This document shows, piece by piece, positions 10,469-17,257 of a stretch of DNA of 32,056 nucleotides. The first letter of the stretch is position 1. Every line of letters starts with the position of its first letter. Origin of the DNA: a virus. The notes beneath the pieces were generated by a model. It was given only the letters and a program-made list of their open reading frames with translations, did no database searches and was not told where the DNA came from. The translations under genes and the position numbers were made by a program. The stretch lies in the IMG/VR virus record IMGVR_UViG_3300044986_000207, positions 1 through 32,056 of that record. One strand, written 5' to 3'.

Positions 10469-11164
10469 TTAATACATCCAAGAACGGCGGGGCTGTATTT
10501 CTACTGGACCCGTGGCTTGTGCTGGTTGCGGACCTCCAAACCTAGATGACGGAAACATTGGCAACCCTCCAAAAGTTGAGGCTTCTGTTGCTGGCTTAAA
10601 AGAAGATTCCGCGCCAGCAAACGGAAATCGCGGAACTCCAACAGTAGCTTCTATTCCAGTCATTCCTCGACCAACTGTGGTTTGAAATTCGCTGGCTCTT
10701 TGTTCTCTTGCCATTTGGCCAAATCCAGTAAAATCAAGTGGATTACCACTTGTGCCAAGTTCTGTTTTGCTAAATTGTGTAGATCTTTCTAAATTTCTAT
10801 CTTGAGTTATTTTTTTTGAAGTAGAAGGCAAAGCCGATGGTTCTTCTTTACTAGGTTCGGTATATGAAAATGTTCCAAAAGGCTGTGGGCGAGGAGCAAA
10901 AAAAATTGAACGCTGAGTAATTGGATCAAAACCAGTTTGTTTAATTTTATTAATATCAGTGTTTGCTGGAAGACCCATGGAAACCGCGCTTTCCATTCTG
11001 GCTTTACCTTCGCGCCCAGCTTGCGTGTAGGCCAAAGATGATTTTAATTCTCTGAGCCTAGAAGCCTCCATTTCGCCCAAGCCACCTATACGTTCGGATG
11101 GAGTAGGTGCGCCACGAAAAGAATAAATCAAATTGGGATCTGTTCCAAATCCAGTGTAGTTCAT
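10469..11164 (-). CDS. Hypothetical virion-associated protein (231 aa)
   Basis: A 231-residue protein of low complexity, rich in Gly, Pro, Ser, Thr and Phe. It begins MNYTGFGTDPNLIYSFRGAP and repeats a short TGFG motif (LDFTGFGQ near the middle). The C-terminal third has Pro-Phe-Gly patterns (FPFAGAESS, GGLPMFPSSRFGG) and ends SWMY. There is no membrane segment, catalytic motif or Cys cluster. It starts 4 bases after the preceding stop and ends 3 bases before the next start, inside a row of probable virion genes. The disordered composition suits a minor virion component or an assembly factor, but no family is recognised. The upstream sequence is A/T-rich with no Shine-Dalgarno. Confidence 0.75.
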   Translation of the reverse strand: MNYTGFGTDPNLIYSFRGAPTPSERIGGLGEMEASRLRELKSSLAYTQAGREGKARMESAVSMGLPANTDINKIKQTGFDPITQRSIFFAPRPQPFGTFSYTEPSKEEPSALPSTSKKITQDRNLERSTQFSKTELGTSGNPLDFTGFGQMAREQRASEFQTTVGRGMTGIEATVGVPRFPFAGAESSFKPATEASTFGGLPMFPSSRFGGPQPAQATGPVEIQPRRSWMY

Positions 11165-11168
11165 AGAA

Positions 11169-12149
11169 TTAAGTCATGTTTACGAGTCGGCGGGTAAGCC
11201 AAGGAGCGATTTGCATAACCCCTTCTTGCCCTGCGTTATACTCTTTTAGTTCGGCGTTGAGAAGTAAAATTGCCCTGTCCATATAATATTGTCCGCGCTC
11301 GACATCGGCCTTCTCTTCGGCGTTCAGGGCCATGAGACCAAGCTTAATAGCCTCCAAAGAGTCGGGGTAGAGGGGATCGTTGTCGGAGATGGCCCAGCAA
11401 TGGCGGCGTTTGAAGATGCCCTGAACGGCATCCCAGTTCTTGTCCACGATATAGCGACGATAGCTTATCGCCCGCTCCCCAGCCTCGTATTTGGCCAGAG
11501 TAAGCGAACCCGTGGTTGCCGCAAGTGTGATGGTGCCCGTGGTAGGGGTTTTCTCGACACTATAGATCTCCTTGAACGTCTGGCTTGTGGTCTGGGTTCC
11601 GTCTCCAAGGTCAAGACGAACGCCCTCCACTCGGTCTCCATCCACTGTAGAAAAGATTTTATCTCCATTGTTGTCCTTTCCGCGAATCCAGATGTAGCTT
11701 CCAGCACACTCTGTTTCGCTGCTCGACAAGGTCAAAGCTGATGCGGTCTCAATGTCCCTGAACGTAACATAGCCTTCCCCGATATCCTGCAAGGGGCCGT
11801 AGTAGGAGTCGGCTGTCCTGCGGATTCCGCGTCCTTGGGGAAGGTATTGATACCACTCGCTCTGGACTGCGGAGGTCTTGTAACCCGCCTTTCCACCCCG
11901 CAAACAGGTCTCCAGATGGCGGGGGAGGGTAATAAACTTGTTATCGTTGATATCCTCGTAGGCTGTGATTGTTGCCTGTTGGATAGTGCCAACATATTTT
12001 CCTTCGGCAAAAAAACGCTCCAAAACACGATTGATGTTGTTTCGGAGTTCGGCTTGCGCGTCAAAGTTCTCCAGATCAGGAGGATCAGGAACTGGAACAA
12101 CAGAGGTGGGTAAACGCTCTACACAGAGGCCAAGGGTCAATGAGGACAT
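11169..12149 (-). CDS. Probable virion/tail adaptor protein (326 aa)
   Basis: I favour the ATG at 12149 (MSSLTLGLCVERLP, 326 residues). A TTG 39 bases upstream would add 13 residues and cannot be excluded. The protein has a mixed alpha/beta pattern. A middle section of about 150 residues is rich in Thr, Gly and Asp and looks like beta structure (TTGTITLAATTGSLTL). A C-terminal helical section contains IKLGLMALNAEEKADV and YYMDRAILLLNAEL. C-terminal helices of this kind occur in podovirus head-tail or tail-tube adaptor proteins, and the gene lies among virion genes upstream of the giant protein. That makes an adaptor or tail-tube role plausible, but the assignment rests on context and general sequence character, not a clear motif. 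Confidence 0.78.
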   Translation of the reverse strand: MSSLTLGLCVERLPTSVVPVPDPPDLENFDAQAELRNNINRVLERFFAEGKYVGTIQQATITAYEDINDNKFITLPRHLETCLRGGKAGYKTSAVQSEWYQYLPQGRGIRRTADSYYGPLQDIGEGYVTFRDIETASALTLSSSETECAGSYIWIRGKDNNGDKIFSTVDGDRVEGVRLDLGDGTQTTSQTFKEIYSVEKTPTTGTITLAATTGSLTLAKYEAGERAISYRRYIVDKNWDAVQGIFKRRHCWAISDNDPLYPDSLEAIKLGLMALNAEEKADVERGQYYMDRAILLLNAELKEYNAGQEGVMQIAPWLTRRLVNMT

Positions 12150-12206
12150 TTTGCCCGCAAAGCTACCACCTTCACCCGTGAAGGTCAATAGTAGAGATTA
12201 CCAAAA

Positions 12207-12884
12207 CTAAATTACTCTGGGATAATATGGAAAAACTGGAAGATTTCCATAAGCTCTCTGTTGATAAATTGGTTGCCAATTTGTTCCCCGCTCTGACAAT
12301 GGACTTCCCATCATGGATTGCCGCATATTCCAATCAAGATCTCTGGAATTATATGCATAATCAATAGGATAATAATTGGGCTGGTAGCCCTCTTTAGTGG
12401 AATAACCAGAAAATGGCCCCGATCTTAAGGGTCTTGGAGACATATAACCTGTTTCAATATCGAATGAATATTTTGGCTGCATCTCATCTTGAACCCTTTC
12501 GTAAAATTCAATATTTCTTGGGGTAAGTTTCTCTGAAACCGTTGGTATAGGCAGTTGCGGAACTTCTGGTAAAGCAGGAACTGGCCTCATTTCTGGCATG
12601 GCGGGAGGCTCTTTAGCCCAGAAAGACTCAATGGGCTGGCCATATCTGTTAGTTGGCGTGGCATCGTATCCGCCTGCGGCCCGTCTTTCTCTCGCCCCTG
12701 TCTGATCTTTGTATGTTTGTTTTTGTTCCCGATACCGATTCATGGTTCGGGCATTCTCCCTTACAGCGGCAATCCGCTCTTTCTGAATTCGGTCTTGTTC
12801 TTCCCTAGCTTTAAAGGCTTCGGCCTGTTCGGGGGTAGCGGAGATAGTTCCGTATTTTGTTTTAATCTTTACTTTTTCGGCCAT
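12207..12884 (-). CDS. Hypothetical protein, Tyr/Pro/Arg-rich (225 aa)
   Basis: A 225-residue protein. The first 75 residues are charged and helical (MAEKVKIKTKYGTI, then repeated EERIAAVRENAR-type sequence). The rest is rich in Pro, Tyr, Met and Arg with little predicted secondary structure (MPEMRPVPALPEVPQLPIP, YSTKEGYQPNYYPIDYAY) and ends FPYYPRVI. No enzyme motif or membrane segment is seen. It lies 8 bases after the glycosyltransferase-like gene and 57 bases before the next probable start. The aromatic, Pro-rich tail resembles small structural or linker proteins of phage particles, but no family is recognised. Confidence 0.75.
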   Translation of the reverse strand: MAEKVKIKTKYGTISATPEQAEAFKAREEQDRIQKERIAAVRENARTMNRYREQKQTYKDQTGARERRAAGGYDATPTNRYGQPIESFWAKEPPAMPEMRPVPALPEVPQLPIPTVSEKLTPRNIEFYERVQDEMQPKYSFDIETGYMSPRPLRSGPFSGYSTKEGYQPNYYPIDYAYNSRDLDWNMRQSMMGSPLSERGTNWQPIYQQRAYGNLPVFPYYPRVI

Positions 12885-12892
12885 TTGAGAAC

Positions 12893-13675
12893 TTATACCC
12901 TAAAAAGGAGGTCGGCGGAAGCATTATTTCCCACCCATGGTAGAAACTCTTTCAGATCCTTGACGGGCCATTGTGTGTTCTTTTGCAACCTATCCCAGTC
13001 TTCGCAAGCATTCTCGTATCCACCTTTGTATATACGTTGCTTCTGAGCTACTTGTTGCGGGGTCACCCATGCCATGTGTAGGACTGAGCCTAGCATAGCT
13101 GTTGCTTCGTCTCGTTCGCAAATCTTACCTCTATTCCCATTGAATACGGGAGGTTCGTGGCGCTCCATCCAAAGACCCACACTATACCTCCAAGCCCGCA
13201 CCCACTCATTACTTCTGTTTCCATAGCCATTAGATGAGGTTGAAATTACATTGGGGCCTAACATGTAGTCCATCTTGACTTTGACTGTGTTGGTTTCGGG
13301 ATTTGCGGTGAATAGCCCCACTAATCTCCGCATTTGATCCGCTGTCCAAAGTTCATCACTGTCCATTTGGAGGAGAATGCCGCCCTTCTTGAAGGCGGTT
13401 AGAGCGGCGTTGATCATCTCGGTCTTCCCTCCCCACTCTGGTTTACTGGCAACTGTAATTCGGGGATGGGAGGCCAAGGCCGAAAGAAGCTGATTAGTCC
13501 CATCGTGACTCACCTTGCCCTGTTGATTCCCCATCCACGCCGTATCCTTAACGGCCATAGAGGCTCCCTCGACTATCGACCAATGCCAGTCATGGCGGAG
13601 TCTTGTGAGTTCGGCAAACTGAGCCCCGATCCAAGGAGCCCCATCAAGAACAATAGTAAAGATGTTTAGGGTCAC
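12893..13675 (-). CDS. Glycosyltransferase-like protein (GT-A type, 260 aa)
   Basis: A 260-residue protein beginning with GTG (MTLNIFTIVLDGAPWIGAQF). The opening beta strand, FTIVLDGAPWI, matches the N-terminus of family 2-like glycosyltransferases, which bind a nucleotide-sugar there. WSIVEGA follows near residue 32. Residues 100-110, ILLQMDSDELW, hold a DxD motif (Asp105, Asp107) that normally coordinates the metal and sugar-nucleotide phosphate. The order strand, acidic residue, DxD with correct spacing supports the fold. The acceptor is unknown; phage enzymes of this kind glycosylate DNA, virion proteins or host surface sugars. The start overlaps the previous stop by 4 bases (GTGA), so translation is probably coupled. 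A non-catalytic GT-A fold cannot be excluded. Confidence 0.72.
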   Translation of the reverse strand: MTLNIFTIVLDGAPWIGAQFAELTRLRHDWHWSIVEGASMAVKDTAWMGNQQGKVSHDGTNQLLSALASHPRITVASKPEWGGKTEMINAALTAFKKGGILLQMDSDELWTADQMRRLVGLFTANPETNTVKVKMDYMLGPNVISTSSNGYGNRSNEWVRAWRYSVGLWMERHEPPVFNGNRGKICERDEATAMLGSVLHMAWVTPQQVAQKQRIYKGGYENACEDWDRLQKNTQWPVKDLKEFLPWVGNNASADLLFRV

Positions 13676-13893
13676 AGACCTTCCCAGAGTTCGCCGCGCT
13701 TCATGCGGTCCAGATACTCTCCGAAGGTCAGGGGATCTCTCTCGTTGAAAATGTAGTCAAAGAGATAGTCTTCGGTCTCCTTGGGGAGATCCAGCTTGCG
13801 GCACAACTTCTTGAAATACCGATCTTGCACCTTGGACAACTCATTAATGAAGTCCTTGGTTACGAGGATTCGGTCATCGGGATGCTTGCTCAT
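13672..13893 (-). CDS. Small hypothetical protein (73 aa)
   Basis: A 73-residue, highly charged protein (MSKHPDDRILVTKDFINEL) predicted to be mostly helical, with an aromatic and acidic C-terminal half (YLFDYIFNERDP, then FGEYLDRMKRGELWEGL). No Cys cluster, membrane segment or enzymatic motif is present. Its ATG overlaps the preceding stop by 4 bases (ATGA), and its own stop overlaps the GTG of the glycosyltransferase-like gene by 4 bases. This tight coupling supports it being a real gene. Function unknown; it could be a partner or regulator of the transferase, purely by position. Confidence 0.75.
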   Translation of the reverse strand: MSKHPDDRILVTKDFINELSKVQDRYFKKLCRKLDLPKETEDYLFDYIFNERDPLTFGEYLDRMKRGELWEGL

Positions 13894-14027
13894 TTTTCTT
13901 TGAACCCACCTTTTTTGCTCTTCATTTTCTTGTAGACCTTGGGGTCAATGGTGGATTTGGATTTCGGGCGGCTGGTGCCAGCCTTTTTCCTTGCGTTGAT
14001 ATTATCGTATAGTCCTTTTTTCTTCAT
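13890..14027 (-). CDS. Small basic phage protein, KKGLYDNI family (45 aa)
   Basis: A 45-residue, strongly basic protein starting MKKKGLYDNINARKKAG. The opening Lys-Lys-Gly-Leu-Tyr-(Asp/Ala)-Asn-Ile is a pattern I know from many short, uncharacterised phage proteins, usually encoded near structural genes. I chose the ATG at 14027 over a longer in-frame start because an AAGGAAA Shine-Dalgarno sequence lies 8 bases before it and because it fits the family start. The stop overlaps the next ATG (ATGA). Its basic nature suggests nucleic-acid or acidic-protein contact, which is inference. Confidence 0.72.
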   Translation of the reverse strand: MKKKGLYDNINARKKAGTSRPKSKSTIDPKVYKKMKSKKGGFKEK

Positions 14028-14029
14028 GG

Positions 14030-14266
14030 CTATTTTCCTTTCTTTACTGATTTGCTTCCACTGCATCCCCACTTCTTGCGGGAAAGTTTGTTCGGTGAAT
14101 TTGGGTCACTCCGCCAATCGCCTTTAATCTTATTGCTGCGGGCACAGTAGGCATCGGCTCGCGGGCTTCCAATTGGCCCGATCTTACTTCCTTTCTCCCC
14201 ATACTTCACGGTTTTCTTACGCCCCGTTTCGGGGTTGGTTACTGTTTTGCTGAACTTTTTCTTCAT
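14030..14266 (-). CDS. Small basic hypothetical protein (78 aa)
   Basis: A 78-residue basic protein (MKKKFSKTVTNPETGRKKTV) ending in a Lys/Ser-rich tail. It contains two Cys (DAYCARSNKIKG and KKWGCSGSKS). The middle GPIGSPRADAYCARS and the C-terminal SPNKLSRKKWGCSG resemble a family of short phage proteins that I recognise only as uncharacterised. The ATG at 14266 is preferred to an earlier in-frame start because it follows the upstream stop by 4 bases and gives the Lys-rich N-terminus usual for the type. It ends 2 bases before the next start. Function unknown. Confidence 0.72.
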   Translation of the reverse strand: MKKKFSKTVTNPETGRKKTVKYGEKGSKIGPIGSPRADAYCARSNKIKGDWRSDPNSPNKLSRKKWGCSGSKSVKKGK

Positions 14267-14270
14267 AGTA

Positions 14271-14450
14271 TTATTTGGTTGATTTAAATTGAAACTTTGC
14301 ATTGCCATTTTGATCGGCCACCCATTCTGCCGCACCAGCCTTTACGGCTTCACTTTGCCATTGTGATCCAGTTAATGCGCCTCCAGCCACAAATCCAAAA
14401 AGGAAAATTAGGCCACCCACTATTGTTAGAATCGGAACATTTTCATTCAT
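14271..14450 (-). CDS. Small single-pass membrane protein (59 aa)
   Basis: A 59-residue frame, MNENVPILTIVGGLIFLFGF onward, with one hydrophobic segment at residues 5-26 and a polar C-terminus (WQSEAVKAGAAEWVADQNGN, then FQFKSTK). It starts 4 bases after the HNH gene stop and ends 4 bases before the next gene, so it fits the run of small genes exactly. The AVKAGAAEW pattern next to a membrane segment occurs in small phage proteins of unknown function. It could sit in the host inner membrane with its C-terminus on either side. Function unknown. Confidence 0.7.
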   Translation of the reverse strand: MNENVPILTIVGGLIFLFGFVAGGALTGSQWQSEAVKAGAAEWVADQNGNAKFQFKSTK

Positions 14451-14454
14451 GGTA

Positions 14455-15192
14455 TTAGTTGATTGTGGTTAAAATCTTAGCACCCTTTTGCATGTTTTCA
14501 ACTGGGTAAAGTGGTTGAAGATTTGTCCAATGGCAAGCGGCTTTTTGCTGTTCTGGATCGGTTAAATCAAATGAAGAAAGCGGACGGATATGATCGATGT
14601 GGAAGCTGTTTGGTTTATCCCAAGACATACCATTTTTAAATTTAGATTCCAAATGTTGCTTCAAAAAATCAAATGTGCATCCAAGTAGTTCTTGTGTTTT
14701 TTTAACCTTTTTCCATCCGCGCCGTCCAATAGCATAATAAAGCCTGCATCTAAGTCTACTTGCAATGGCATATTGTGGGTCAGTGGCTATTCTTTTTCTT
14801 TTGTGATCATTGATCCACTTTTTATTATTCCCGCGCCATGCACTTACCCTTTTGCGCTCTCGTTCTTTAACTTCTGGTCTTTTTTGATACTCAGCGTTTC
14901 TTTTCTTAATTTTCTCATAATTGTTTTTGACGTATTCTTTTTGTCTTGCCAAAACTTTTTCTTTGTTTTTCTGATAATTTGCAGCACCAGATTTTTTTTG
15001 TCTTTGTTTGTTCTTTGGATCTTTCCAATATTCAGCCGACCATTGTTTGTTTATTTCAAAGGCTTCTGGTGTCATCCATTGAGCATACTCGTAGATCTTT
15101 CCGCTTTTTCTAAGGATTTTTCTTTTACCGTAAAAGATTTTCCCGTCCGACTCGCGAACATCGCCCTTTTTATATTTCCGAGTTTTCTCCAT
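14455..15192 (-). CDS. HNH endonuclease, probably free-standing homing type (245 aa)
   Basis: A 245-residue, very basic protein. Residues about 45-130 carry several Lys/Arg-rich helical repeats of the Y-x-K-N-K-E-K type, likely DNA-binding. The C-terminal part has the HNH nuclease signature: FHIDHIRPLSSFDLTDPEQ, then HWTNLQPL, then NMQKG, giving the expected His-Asp-His, Asn and Asn positions. Such enzymes cut double-stranded DNA. In phages, stand-alone copies are often homing endonucleases that spread into relatives, and some act in packaging. The ATG lies 23 bases inside the end of the upstream PD-(D/E)XK nuclease, an overlap that could mark an insertion or simple coupling. The region is more A/T-rich than its structural neighbours, which agrees with recent acquisition. 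Confidence 0.87.
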   Translation of the reverse strand: MEKTRKYKKGDVRESDGKIFYGKRKILRKSGKIYEYAQWMTPEAFEINKQWSAEYWKDPKNKQRQKKSGAANYQKNKEKVLARQKEYVKNNYEKIKKRNAEYQKRPEVKERERKRVSAWRGNNKKWINDHKRKRIATDPQYAIASRLRCRLYYAIGRRGWKKVKKTQELLGCTFDFLKQHLESKFKNGMSWDKPNSFHIDHIRPLSSFDLTDPEQQKAACHWTNLQPLYPVENMQKGAKILTTIN

Positions 15193-16051
15193 TTATTCTC
15201 CTCCAATACGAACAAAAGGATCCAACTTTGCAGTAGTCTTGGCAACGACGATCTTGCCCAAGCCGTTCCTCAACAACACCTCCGACCTTTCTGGCGTGAG
15301 CTTCAGCCTGTAATCGGTCTTCGTAAGTCCCATTTGGCAACGCTCGCTTTGCTGTTTTGTCTTTGAGGACGGCATATAAATTTGGTATTCGCCAGCGTTC
15401 TTCGGGGGTGCATTCTGGAATTTCGTCATCCCCAAGATTTTTGGCGTTCTCATGTAGTTTAATTCGATTCCTAACCCATGCAAGCGTTTCTATTTCACCC
15501 CATGTGTTGAGCCTGATTTCTTGCACGGCACACTTAGGATAATCGGCCTTGAACTTGGAATCGCGCAACTTAAAGTCTTTCATCACAAGGATGACGGCTG
15601 CTCGTTTGACGGGGATTCCGTTGTGTTCCAAAAGCATTTTGTTTACAGATGCTTGGGATGTCCAATCGAAATGATCTTCGGTCATCGCTTTGTAAACGCT
15701 GCTAACCTTATAATCGTAAAGAACTTGTTCTTTTTTGTCGTAAAGATCTATTTGGCCACCCAATTTTACATTATCAATATCAGCGTAATACCTGCATTCA
15801 GCTATATATCTTTCAGGATTGCGCTTCGCTATCTGCTCCAGAACGTAGTGGTTTGCCGTCCCTAGCATCGTCCACACTTTCTCGGAACAATCCATGGTGA
15901 TCTCGTTGGCATGGCGTCTCCAGAGTTCGGCAATCTTGGGAGGTTGGGCCAACCCCGTAGTAGTGATATCGGACTCGCCCTTGCTGTAAGTGTCCTCGCT
16001 AACCAAGTCTACAAAAGGCTGGGGCAAATTGAATTTATTTGTGATGTTCAT
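15170..16051 (-). CDS. PD-(D/E)XK nuclease, Cas4/RecB-like with C-terminal cysteine cluster (293 aa)
   Basis: A 293-residue protein. GGQIDLYDKKE (Asp102), then LYDYK (Asp113, Lys115), is the PD-(D/E)XK nuclease core, which cuts DNA using a divalent metal. A preceding His (GTANHYVLEQ, His68) and AECR (Glu85) fit RecB- and Cas4-type nucleases. The C-terminus has Cys270, Cys274 and Cys280 (CQDYCKVGSFCSYW), resembling the three C-terminal cysteines that bind a 4Fe-4S cluster in Cas4 and AddB. Cys55 is a possible fourth ligand but its spacing is not certain. In phages this type usually acts in replication or recombination. It lies 24 bases downstream of the DUF6496-like gene. No CRISPR array or cas1/cas2 is nearby, so a spacer-acquisition role is not supported here. 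Confidence 0.85.
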   Translation of the reverse strand: MNITNKFNLPQPFVDLVSEDTYSKGESDITTTGLAQPPKIAELWRRHANEITMDCSEKVWTMLGTANHYVLEQIAKRNPERYIAECRYYADIDNVKLGGQIDLYDKKEQVLYDYKVSSVYKAMTEDHFDWTSQASVNKMLLEHNGIPVKRAAVILVMKDFKLRDSKFKADYPKCAVQEIRLNTWGEIETLAWVRNRIKLHENAKNLGDDEIPECTPEERWRIPNLYAVLKDKTAKRALPNGTYEDRLQAEAHARKVGGVVEERLGQDRRCQDYCKVGSFCSYWRRINGENSEI

Positions 16052-16075
16052 ACTTGTCCCAGTGTATTTATGGAC

Positions 16076-16231
16076 TTACTTGCCCTTTTTCTTTTTGCTC
16101 ATGCCAGCCTCGCTAAGAGCGATTGCGATGGCCTGTTTGGGGTTCTTGACCTTCTGGCCAGAGCTACTTTTAAGTTTGCCCTTGCCGTATTCTTTCATCA
16201 CTTTTGAGACTTTCTTTTTACCGTTTTTCAT
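16076..16231 (-). CDS. DUF6496-like small basic protein (51 aa)
   Basis: A 51-residue frame: MKNGKKKVSKVMKEYGKGKL, then SSSGQKVKNPKQAIAIALSE and AGMSKKKKGK. The order VMKEY, GKLKS, Gly-x-Lys-Val, then QAIAIALSEAG matches the small DUF6496 family, found in bacteria and phages and of unknown function. Its ATG shares one base with the SWIM gene stop (TAATG), so translation is probably coupled. It ends 24 bases before the nuclease start. The protein is strongly basic with one helix and could bind nucleic acid, which is inference. Confidence 0.82.
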   Translation of the reverse strand: MKNGKKKVSKVMKEYGKGKLKSSSGQKVKNPKQAIAIALSEAGMSKKKKGK

Positions 16232-16470
16232 TATGCTGCTTTTTCTAGTTGTTGGTTGTTGTTTGCTTGCGGCGTTTTGACGCCCAAGAGTTTACAGATG
16301 TAGCGGATGTGGAAGCACTCTTTGCGGAATTGATAGCCTGAACAAGTGCAGGTAACTGGGTCTTCGGTGAGGTCAACGAGGTAGTAGTCTTCTCGGTTGG
16401 TGCGTGACTGGACAAGAAATGTGAGCGGATCATGCGGCAGAATTTCAATGCCCTTTCCATAGCTAGTCAT
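16231..16470 (-). CDS. SWIM-type zinc-finger protein (79 aa)
   Basis: A 79-residue protein with CTCSGYQFRKECFHIRYICK: Cys41-x-Cys43, then Cys52-x-His54, the CxCx(n)CxH pattern of SWIM zinc fingers. SWIM domains bind DNA or proteins and occur in transposases, helicases and RecA-associated factors. The protein is essentially just this domain, preceded by beta-rich sequence (YYLVDLTEDPVTC). I chose the ATG at 16470 because it overlaps the upstream stop by 8 bases and has AGAGG just before it; a longer in-frame start at 16518 lies deep in the upstream gene. It sits between the 215-residue gene and the nuclease, in a likely replication or recombination operon. Confidence 0.83.
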   Translation of the reverse strand: MTSYGKGIEILPHDPLTFLVQSRTNREDYYLVDLTEDPVTCTCSGYQFRKECFHIRYICKLLGVKTPQANNNQQLEKAA

Positions 16471-17110
16471 TAGCCTCTTCTGGTTGCGGGGTTTTGAGGG
16501 ACTCGGCCTTGCTTGCACCCCAGCCTAGCTCTTCAGTGCTGTATGCGCTGATGGGCATGCCAGAAATGTATCCCTGCCTGTCGGCCTGAATGAAAAGGGT
16601 GGTTGCTATGCCTTGGCGGTGGGCATCGGGCAAATCAAGCTCAATAGCAATGTCGTTAGCCTTCTTGACGCACAAGCGCATGAGGTTTGCCGCCTGACAC
16701 AGAAACACCTTGGCCCTGCGGTCTACTGGGTCTAAAGCGGGCTGTTCTTTTCGGGGTTCTGGAGCAACCTCGCGCACAGGCTGGGCTTCCCTCTTGGGCA
16801 GCTTCGCAGCCTCTTCAGGAGGAACCTTTCCCACCTCTTGAATAATTACTGTATCGGTATCCCTTCGATCATCTCCACAAGTTTTAAGGTGGATCTCTTT
16901 TCCAATAAACGGAATAAAAGCATCAGCTATGGACTTCTTTTTTGTCCAATAATTACGCCTAACTCCGTTTGCTTCAAGTTCAATGACGCACAGTGTGTTA
17001 TTTTTAACCCACTTTGGTGGTGCGGCAACCTTGACGTTGCGCCCCTCTCTGAGGTTGGAGTGCTGGATTGCTGGATGGTTTTCGTATTGGATTGGTTTTT
17101 GGAATGACAT
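16463..17110 (-). CDS. Hypothetical protein, first gene of leftward operon (215 aa)
   Basis: A 215-residue protein starting MSFQKPIQYENHPAIQHSNL (ATG at 17110). A longer start at 17140 (10 more residues) overlaps the candidate promoter -10 box, so I prefer 17110. The first 100 residues look beta-rich (TLCVIELEANGVRRNYWTKK; HLKTCGDDRRDTDTVIIQEV), like a small DNA- or ligand-binding fold. Residues about 105-135 are a Pro/Glu/Lys/Ala linker, and the C-terminal 80 residues are helical (ANLMRLCVKKANDIAIELDL). It resembles the layout of phage accessory replication proteins, perhaps single-strand binding, but no diagnostic motif is seen. Next downstream are the SWIM protein and the nuclease. Confidence 0.8.
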   Translation of the reverse strand: MSFQKPIQYENHPAIQHSNLREGRNVKVAAPPKWVKNNTLCVIELEANGVRRNYWTKKKSIADAFIPFIGKEIHLKTCGDDRRDTDTVIIQEVGKVPPEEAAKLPKREAQPVREVAPEPRKEQPALDPVDRRAKVFLCQAANLMRLCVKKANDIAIELDLPDAHRQGIATTLFIQADRQGYISGMPISAYSTEELGWGASKAESLKTPQPEEAND

Positions 17111-17124
17111 AATGGTTTTGGTAT

Positions 17125-17153
17125 TCTCTATCTCCGACACTCGTCCTTGTCAA
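17125..17153 (-). promoter_or_regulatory. Candidate sigma70-type promoter for leftward operon
   Basis: On the minus strand TTGACA (17148-17153) is followed after exactly 17 bases by TAGAGA (17125-17130). The -35 box is a perfect consensus; the -10 box matches at three of six positions. Transcription would start about 17118, leaving roughly an 8-base leader before the ATG at 17110. No factor site is proven. Confidence 0.45.
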
Positions 17154-17180
17154 ACGTTCAAATTATTTTTGAAGGAAGGT

Positions 17181-17216
17181 GTCGGGGGCGGGAAAAACCA
17201 CTAACCCACCCCCGAC
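17181..17216. repeat. GC-rich inverted repeat in divergent intergenic region
   Basis: Arms GTCGGGGGCGGG (17181-17192) and CCCACCCCCGAC (17205-17216) pair over 12 positions with a single mismatch, around a 12-base A-rich loop. It is the strongest hairpin I saw in the window. No T-tract follows it on either strand, so a simple intrinsic terminator is not supported. It lies between divergent genes, upstream of both candidate promoters, which suits an operator, an insulating structure or a replication-related site. Confidence 0.65.
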
Positions 17217-17239
17217 GATGCTTACTCACACATGAAAAC

Positions 17240-17257
17240 GAGGGAGAACATGCCCTC
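17240..17257. repeat. Short inverted repeat in rightward leader region
   Basis: GAGGG (17240-17244) and CCCTC (17253-17257) can pair around an 8-base loop. It lies between the larger hairpin and the candidate rightward promoter. With only five pairs it is weak evidence, but together with the larger hairpin it suggests a structured control region. The whole 17141-17342 interval has no convincing gene. Confidence 0.35.

Noticed and set aside
15170-16051. Cas4-like nuclease as evidence of a CRISPR system
   Set aside because: No repeat-spacer array and no cas1 or cas2 is present; solitary nucleases of this type are common in phages.
17181-17216. Intrinsic terminator
   Set aside because: No T-tract follows the stem on either strand, and the genes on both sides diverge, so no transcript would need to end there.
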